From Vulcanimicrobiota bacterium (lineage in GTDB: Bacteria; Vulcanimicrobiota; Vulcanimicrobiia; Vulcanimicrobiales; Vulcanimicrobiaceae), in contig JACRUB010000181.1 of the NCBI GenBank assembly GCA_014305015.1, positions 1-6,682 on the forward strand: a stretch of DNA of 6,682 nt. Direction: 5' to 3'. Positions 1-4,998 of this stretch are shown here, in pieces; position 1 is the first letter of the stretch; the number at the start of each line of letters is the position of its first letter. The notes beneath the pieces were generated by a model. That model did no database searches. It saw only the letters and a list, made by a program, of their open reading frames with translations, and was not told the DNA's origin. Position numbers and translations under genes: made by a program.

Positions 1-3000
1 ACGCACTACGTATTGACCGGCGCATTTGCAGATGTTACCAAAGACGAGCCACTCAGCGCCGTTGGCACTGTCCACTACCCCAACGGCTATGCCTTGCACC
101 ACGTCACTGCAGCCGCCGTGCCGATTAAAGCCATTGGAAACTACTTCATCAATTCGTCGGCAGCGCGCATCGTGGCCGGCACGGCAAAGAATTTTGACGC
201 GCGCATTTATGCGCTGGACGTGCGCCCCGGACTGCCGGTCAACTACCACACTTCCGGTACGTTCGGATTCTCCGATGGCCAAATCTACATCAACGGGTTG
301 GCAAAGCCGCTCGACAACATTCGCGGCGGTTTGCAGATTACCGACGGAGGCCTTTCCGCACGCGCGCTCGATGCCACTATTGCGGGTGTGCCGATCTTGG
401 TGGCGGGGTCCATTTACGACTTTTCGAGTCCGAAATTCTACTTGGGTATAAAGGGCGCCGGCGACCTAAGGGTGCTCAAAAGCATTGTCGCGTTCGGCTC
501 GCGTTATCCCCTAACGGGCGCTACCAATGTCGACACGCTCATCGAAGGGCCGATCGCGAATCCGCTTATTCTCGTCGGATTTGCCTCGCCGGCAGTGAAG
601 TACGATAAGTATCCGCTGCAAAACGCTCACGGCGTGATGGCCCTCTACAAGGGCATCGCGACGATCGTACCGATGCGCGGCCAGTACGGCGGTCTCAACG
701 TCTCTGTGCGCGGCACGCTCTCGCTCGGCAAGCATGTCGCATCTGAAATGGCGATTGCGTATGAGGGAAACGCATCGGACTTACCGTATCTCGGCTCGCT
801 CGTTCCCGGCAGTGCGATCGCGGGCGAAGCGGTTGCGCAAGGAACCGATGCTGCAATCGGCGTTGCCGGATCACTGGCCGATTCCGCGAATGCGCAACGT
901 CTTTCCGCCTATTATTCATTGACACCGCAAGGCCGCGGAACGGTCGGGCCATTTCAGATAAGCCGTAACGGCGGATCGCTGTATGGAAGCTTTGCGCTCG
1001 ACCGGCCGAACAATAACAGCGCCTTCTGGTTGTCTGCCCGCAATTTCACGCTCGAACCGACGCGTGTTGCGACCATGCCCGGCCTGCAGTTGCCCGATCT
1101 CTCGCAGTTCGCCGGTCATACGATCAACGCGGACATCGCCGGCACGGGACCGGCAAATGACGTCTCGCTCGGCGGCCGGGTCGAAGCGCGTAACTTAGTG
1201 CTCGCAGGTACGCACGTTGATTCGCTGCGTGTCGATTTTGCCGGATCGCTCTCAAATGTTTCGATCGCGCGAGTCGCGGCGAGCGGTCCGTGGGGCACGT
1301 TTGATGGAAACGGTGCGTATCAGGCGGGTGGTCTGCAGGCACGTGGAAACTTTAACGGTTCGCTCGACGCGCTTCCGTTTTCATCTTCAGTTGCGGCACA
1401 TGGAGGAGTGCACGGCCCGGTTGCAATCGCCTATCAGAAGAACGGTAATGTCATCATTCAAAGCGACAACGCGCAGCTCAGCAACGTCTCCGTGCAAGGC
1501 ATTCCTATTCAATCATTTAGCGGCACCGTCGCAGTTGGAAGCGGCGGTATGCGCGTCTATTCCGCAAGCGGACAGATCGCCGGCGCAAATATTGTTGCAG
1601 GCGGCGCGCTCGGGAACGGCCAGTCCGTTGCGATCGCGACGGCCGACGCCGGACCGCAAGCCGCAAAGGCGCTCGGTCTCCCGCTCCAGTCGGGGCAAGT
1701 TGCATTGGTCGGAACAATCGGGCAGAGCGGAAACGCGCCGACGTTCGACGGCGGCGTTGCCGTCAGCAACGGCATGGCGGCCGGCTACCCGGTGCAAGGC
1801 AGTTCCGAATTGCATCTTGGTCCGAGCGCGCTTGATGTTTCCAACGCAACCGTAACGCTAGCCGGAACGTACGGCGCCCTTGACGGGCAAGTAACGGGCG
1901 TGCGCAGCGGCCGGCCCGCATATGCGCTGGTGGCGAGGGTGCCCGCCGGCGACATCACGACCGCGTCCCGCGCCTTGCACATTCCCACCTTTAGTACGGT
2001 TGGAAGTTTTGATGCGAATCTGCGCATTGGCGGCAGCGGCTCGGCCCCGTCGGTCAGCGGGCCGCTCTCGGTGCCCGTTGGACAAGTCAATGGATTGGAT
2101 TTTGAAGACGCGCACGCGCAGATTGCGGCCGATCCGGGCGGCGTTTCTGCTCATCGCGGCGCGGTACTCGTAGGAACGACGCTCACAAGCTTTGATGCAA
2201 TCCTACGTGGCCGCAAGACCGCTATTTCGGTAAATGCGCCGCATGCGGATCTTTCCGACTTCAACGATTTGTTCAACACCGGCGACACACTTGCGGGTCG
2301 CGGGAACGTCGCACTCTCGATGGTGCGCACAAACCTCTCCATTGGAACTTCGGGCGACGTCGACGTGCAAGATTTTCGTTACCGCCGCTTGCCCATCGGC
2401 AACACCGACGCGCAGTGGTCGAGCCATGACGGCGTCGTGACCGGCATGTTCTCCGTGGGCGGCGTGCACGGCAAGCTGAACGCACACGGCACGGTCGCCC
2501 TCGCACCGGCGCCTTCGCTCGATCAAATTCTCGCCCGGTCGCGCTATGATGTCTCCGCGCAGCTCTTCGGCCTCGATACCACAACGTGGTTGCCGGCATT
2601 CGGTTACCCGACCGTTCCGCTCACCGGACGGGTTGATGCGACCGCAACCTTGCACGGCCGCTATCCGCAGTTCGCACTCGTAAGCGAAGCCACGCTCAAG
2701 CAAGGAACGATCGGGCGCGTTCCGATCGACATACTGCACATGCGCGCGCATTCCGAAGGCACGCGCATCGCGCTTACGCATCTGGATTTGGAAGTGCCGG
2801 CACTCGTTGCAAGCGGTAGTGGTTCATTTGGATTCCGGCCAAGCGATCCGATCAATTTCACGATGTCCGCGCAAAGCACCGATCTGCCGACGCTTGCCGC
2901 AAACTTCGTCAAGACGCCGCTCGGCCTCAAAGGCAACTTGCAATCACAGCTCACCCTGGGCGGAACTTGGCATGCGCCACAAGCACGTGCAAATGTCGAT

Positions 3001-4737
3001 CTCACCAATGCAAACGTACGTGGCGTCGTCGTGCCGCAGCTGGTGGCCTCGCTTGCACTGCGCGGACGTGACCTTGAAGTGCGCAACGCGGAGCTTTTCC
3101 TCACGAAAGGCAGCGTCGCGGTAGCGGGCGCGCTTCCACTGCAGCTCTCGCCTTTTGGTATCGGTCCCCCATCTGCGCCGTTTTCAATGGACTTCTTTGC
3201 GACGAACACGGATTTGAGCGATTTCGTACCGCTGCTTCCGGCGGGCACGAAAGCCGGCGGTCTGCTCAATGGTCACCTTGGCGTCAACGGCACCGTGAGC
3301 AATCCACAGATTCGCGGAGCGATGGCGCTCACGCAGGGCAGCTACGTCAGCGCGTTTGAGACGGCGCCCGTTACGCAAACCGTTGCGCAGATTGTCTTTG
3401 CGGGTACGCGCGCGACGCTCTCCCGCCTGCACGCGCAACTCGGAGGCGGCACTCTCGATGCAAGCGGCGACGTCGCGTTTGACCGCGGGGCATCGGGAAA
3501 TCAAGTCGTGTACGCGATCAATGCAAAAACGCGCGGAGCGGTCTTACATTTTCCGGCCTACGGCTCGGGCACGATCGATTCGAGTTTGCAGTTAACCAAA
3601 GATGCCGGCAAGCTCGCGCAACTCACGGGAAGCCTCACGGCGACTAACGCCGTCATCCCGTTTGCGGCGCTTGTCGGACACGGCGGCTCGGGGTCGGCAG
3701 TTACCGGTGCCGAAGCCGCGATCGCAACCGTGACCGGCCCGCTGGTTCCGACTCCCAACGCGCCCCCTCCGGGCTTCCCGTTCAATCTTGGATTCAACCT
3801 CGCCGTGACGGCGGGTAAGAACGTCGCGGTGCGCGCGAATGCGCTCGGGTATGGGATCGATATCGGCGCCAAGGGTCACGTGGTGTTGGCCGGGACGCTG
3901 GCCAAACCTACATTAGATGGAGCCTTCAACGCCACGGGCGGTTCGCTCACGTTCGTCGATCACGTCTTTAAGATTCAGGAAGGGCGCGTCACCTTCAACC
4001 CCGCTAGCGGCGTTATCCCGGAACTCTATGCCGTGGGTACGACGCAGGTAAGCGCACCCGATAGTGGCTCGCCGATTGCGAGCGGGAGCGTGGGGGTTAC
4101 GATCAAAGTGACGGGTCCGGCAACGAATCCGACTCTGGCCTTTAGTTCTGATCCGGCCGGTCTTTCGCGCGACCAGATCATTGCAATGCTCACGCCACTC
4201 GGCGCGATCAGCGGCTTGCAGTTTGACGATAACGGCAATGCCCTCGCGCCGGGCCAGTTAGCAGGCGCGCCCCCACAAACCACCGGACAACCGCTGCCGC
4301 CTGGAGCCTTCCGGCATCAGAGCGGCTCGCTCTCGATCGGGCAGGAGGCCTTCAATATCCTCAACGCCCAGTTTGCGCACAGTTTGCTCACGCCGATCGA
4401 GAATGCGCTCGGCGGAACGCTTGGCCTCTCGAGTGTCAATCTCACCCTGGATTACCGGGGGAACGTAGGGCTCTCGGTGCGCCGGCCGATCAATGCCAAG
4501 CTTTCGGCAGTCTACGCTAGCACGTTCGGCTACCCGAGCCGCCAGACGTATGGTTTCCAGTACGCTCCCAACGAATACACAGTCGCGCAGCTTACGTTCT
4601 TCCAGCAAAGCGCCCCGGTCACGCTCTTCGGAACTGGGGGCTACACGCCGGTGACCACGGACCCCAACGTGACTGTGGGTCAACCGATCAATGGGAACAA
4701 TGGGTTCACGTTCTCGTTGCAGCGGCTCTTCTGGTAA
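1..4737 (+). CDS. tamB: TamB/DUF490-family translocation and assembly protein, 5'-truncated by window edge
   Basis: The frame is open from base 1 (codons T-H-Y-V precede a TTG at 13-15), so the true start and the expected N-terminal membrane anchor lie upstream; the TTG is not the start. Codon numbers count from base 1. The 1578 visible codons already exceed E. coli TamB (about 1260 residues). The body is Gly/Ala/Val/Ser-rich, has no cysteine, and is built of repeated amphipathic beta-strands, as expected for a long periplasmic hydrophobic groove. The C-terminal third matches the TamB domain: GGSLTFVDHVFKIQEGRVTF (about 1314-1333), then S-D-P-x-G-L-S-R-D-Q-I-I-A-M-L (1383-1397), then an amphipathic segment (F-N-I-L-N-A-Q-F), then closing strands ending in LQRLFW. 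Family role: inner-membrane-anchored periplasmic bridge that partners an Omp85 protein and is implicated in outer-membrane protein assembly and lipid transport. The bamA-type gene 162 bp downstream supports this. An AsmA-like relative is possible, but the C-terminus favours TamB. Confidence 0.93.
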   Translation, partial: THYVLTGAFADVTKDEPLSAVGTVHYPNGYALHHVTAAAVPIKAIGNYFINSSAARIVAGTAKNFDARIYALDVRPGLPVNYHTSGTFGFSDGQIYINGLAKPLDNIRGGLQITDGGLSARALDATIAGVPILVAGSIYDFSSPKFYLGIKGAGDLRVLKSIVAFGSRYPLTGATNVDTLIEGPIANPLILVGFASPAVKYDKYPLQNAHGVMALYKGIATIVPMRGQYGGLNVSVRGTLSLGKHVASEMAIAYEGNASDLPYLGSLVPGSAIAGEAVAQGTDAAIGVAGSLADSANAQRLSAYYSLTPQGRGTVGPFQISRNGGSLYGSFALDRPNNNSAFWLSARNFTLEPTRVATMPGLQLPDLSQFAGHTINADIAGTGPANDVSLGGRVEARNLVLAGTHVDSLRVDFAGSLSNVSIARVAASGPWGTFDGNGAYQAGGLQARGNFNGSLDALPFSSSVAAHGGVHGPVAIAYQKNGNVIIQSDNAQLSNVSVQGIPIQSFSGTVAVGSGGMRVYSASGQIAGANIVAGGALGNGQSVAIATADAGPQAAKALGLPLQSGQVALVGTIGQSGNAPTFDGGVAVSNGMAAGYPVQGSSELHLGPSALDVSNATVTLAGTYGALDGQVTGVRSGRPAYALVARVPAGDITTASRALHIPTFSTVGSFDANLRIGGSGSAPSVSGPLSVPVGQVNGLDFEDAHAQIAADPGGVSAHRGAVLVGTTLTSFDAILRGRKTAISVNAPHADLSDFNDLFNTGDTLAGRGNVALSMVRTNLSIGTSGDVDVQDFRYRRLPIGNTDAQWSSHDGVVTGMFSVGGVHGKLNAHGTVALAPAPSLDQILARSRYDVSAQLFGLDTTTWLPAFGYPTVPLTGRVDATATLHGRYPQFALVSEATLKQGTIGRVPIDILHMRAHSEGTRIALTHLDLEVPALVASGSGSFGFRPSDPINFTMSAQSTDLPTLAANFVKTPLGLKGNLQSQLTLGGTWHAPQARANVDLTNANVRGVVVPQLVASLALRGRDLEVRNAELFLTKGSVAVAGALPLQLSPFGIGPPSAPFSMDFFATNTDLSDFVPLLPAGTKAGGLLNGHLGVNGTVSNPQIRGAMALTQGSYVSAFETAPVTQTVAQIVFAGTRATLSRLHAQLGGGTLDASGDVAFDRGASGNQVVYAINAKTRGAVLHFPAYGSGTIDSSLQLTKDAGKLAQLTGSLTATNAVIPFAALVGHGGSGSAVTGAEAAIATVTGPLVPTPNAPPPGFPFNLGFNLAVTAGKNVAVRANALGYGIDIGAKGHVVLAGTLAKPTLDGAFNATGGSLTFVDHVFKIQEGRVTFNPASGVIPELYAVGTTQVSAPDSGSPIASGSVGVTIKVTGPATNPTLAFSSDPAGLSRDQIIAMLTPLGAISGLQFDDNGNALAPGQLAGAPPQTTGQPLPPGAFRHQSGSLSIGQEAFNILNAQFAHSLLTPIENALGGTLGLSSVNLTLDYRGNVGLSVRRPINAKLSAVYASTFGYPSRQTYGFQYAPNEYTVAQLTFFQQSAPVTLFGTGGYTPVTTDPNVTVGQPINGNNGFTFSLQRLFW
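253..4050 (+). repeat. Degenerate protein-level repeat series within tamB
   Basis: Units of about 55-65 residues recur along the protein. Many open with a G-x(2-7)-P-x(2-4)-G/A turn, run through a strand with N/G-x-P/G, and close with a Gly-rich strand pair ending h-x-G-x-h. Clear openings include GPIANPLILVG (from 547), GTGPANDVSLGG (1141), GQSGNAPTFDGG (about 1717), GGSGSAPSVSG (2029), HGRYPQFALVSEA (2653), GGTWHAPQARA (2959), NGTVSNPQIRGA (3286) and AGTLAKPTLDGA (3889). Less regular copies start near 253, 1400 and 2320. Repeats of this kind are known to build the groove of TamB and AsmA-like proteins. The copies are divergent in DNA, so recent duplication is unlikely. Unit boundaries are by eye. 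Confidence 0.6.
3700..4734 (+). other. TamB C-terminal (DUF490) domain of the tamB product
   Basis: This is the most conserved part of the family and the reason for the gene call. In order it shows strands around F-N-L-G-F-N-L-A-V-T-A-G-K-N-V, the repeat opening AGTLAKPTLDGAF, the signature G-x-L-T-F...F-K-I-Q-E-G-R-V-T-F, the strand V-G-V-T-I-K-V-T-G-P-A-T-N-P, and the S-R-D-Q-I-I-A-M-L helix. A Pro/Gly/Gln-rich insert follows at codons about 1411-1442 (4231-4326), then F-N-I-L-N-A-Q-F-A-H and the terminal strands. In the family this end lies nearest the outer membrane and contacts the Omp85 partner. The left boundary is approximate. Confidence 0.85.
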
Positions 4738-4849
4738 AATGCGGGCAGCCGGAGGTGCCACAAAAGTAGCAAAGATGCCAAAAGGGGCGGTTAGCCATGC
4801 AGAGAACCTGCGACCCGGGCCGAAACAATGCGCACACCTGGCGCGTTAC

Positions 4850-4882
4850 GTTGCTGACCCTGTCGGCAACTCAGCACTTTTT
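4850..4882 (+). terminator. Hairpin plus T5 run upstream of bamA: weak intrinsic terminator or attenuator
   Basis: GTTGCTGAC (4850-4858) pairs with GTCGGCAAC (4862-4870) over nine base pairs, including one U-G wobble, around a 3-nt CCT loop. A run of five T follows at 4878-4882, but only after a 7-nt spacer, so it is not a textbook intrinsic terminator. It could partially end tamB transcripts, protect a processed 3' end, or tune read-through into bamA, whose ribosome binding site begins directly after the T run. The pairing is seen in the sequence; the function is inferred. Confidence 0.45.
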
Positions 4883-4890
4883 AGGGAAGA
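4883..4890 (+). promoter_or_regulatory. Ribosome binding site of bamA
   Basis: The purine-rich AGGGAAGA precedes the ATG at 4900 by 9 nt, or 12 nt measured from the AGGGA core; this is slightly long but workable. It supports the ATG at 4900, which also gives a complete signal peptide. The A/T-rich spacer AAATTTTCG should keep the start region unstructured. Confidence 0.6.
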
Positions 4891-4899
4891 AAATTTTCG

Positions 4900-4998
4900 A
4901 TGACCTTTAGCCTCTGGCGCGCGCTACTCCGGTGCGCAGGCTTCGTGCTTGCACTGATCACCATCACCGCACTTGTCTTGCCCAGCGCTTCAATTGCC
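4900..4998 (+). other. Sec signal peptide of the BamA-like protein
   Basis: Residues 1-33: a short n-region with Arg7 and Arg11, a hydrophobic stretch from about A13 to L27, a Pro28 helix breaker, and a small-residue S-x-A site at 31-33. Cys12 lies at the start of the hydrophobic core in the context L-L-R-C, which is not a lipobox, so lipoprotein processing is unlikely. Cleavage one residue later, after A34, is possible. Confidence 0.8.

Larger units (their letters stand above)
4738..4899 (+). other. 162-bp intergenic leader between tamB and bamA
   Basis: No convincing gene lies here; short frames crossing it resemble no protein and overlap the tamB end. It holds an A-rich stretch with CAAAAG, GCAAAG and CCAAAAGG words (4761-4784), a possible stem GCGGTT/AACC(T)GC with one bulged T (4787-4811), a CCCGGG palindrome (4814-4819), a GCGC...GCGC inverted repeat (4830-4844), the strong hairpin at 4850-4870, and the bamA ribosome binding site. 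No good -35/-10 pair was found. The two genes may be co-transcribed, with the spacer acting as a structured mRNA leader for bamA; this is inference. Confidence 0.6.

Noticed and set aside
13..15. TTG at 13 as the start of tamB
   Set aside because: The frame is open upstream to base 1, no ribosome binding site is visible, and the sequence begins mid-domain without the expected membrane anchor.
1217..1855. 212-codon plus-strand frame inside tamB
   Set aside because: It is an out-of-frame Arg/Ser-rich shadow of tamB with no domain or credible ribosome binding site.
2203..3269. Two overlapping minus-strand frames of about 190-200 codons opposite tamB
   Set aside because: Compositionally shadow-like, mutually overlapping, and opposite conserved TamB repeat units.
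4761..4815. Cyclic-di-GMP-I (GEMM) riboswitch, suggested by GCAAAG and GGTTAGCC words
   Set aside because: The hairpin between the conserved A-rich segments and the closing stem are missing; the words alone are not enough.
4851..4879. Promoter with TTGCTG as -35 element
   Set aside because: At 17 nt spacing the -10 would be GCACTT, which is poor, and the -35 lies within the hairpin stem.
4691..4903. Small 70-codon frame spanning the tamB end and the spacer
   Set aside because: It overlaps the tamB 3' end out of frame and the bamA start, has no plausible ribosome binding site, and its product shows no recognisable feature.
4924..4938. Lipoprotein signal at L-L-R-C12 of the BamA-like protein
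   Set aside because: Arg at -1 violates the lipobox, and the Cys precedes the hydrophobic core instead of following it.
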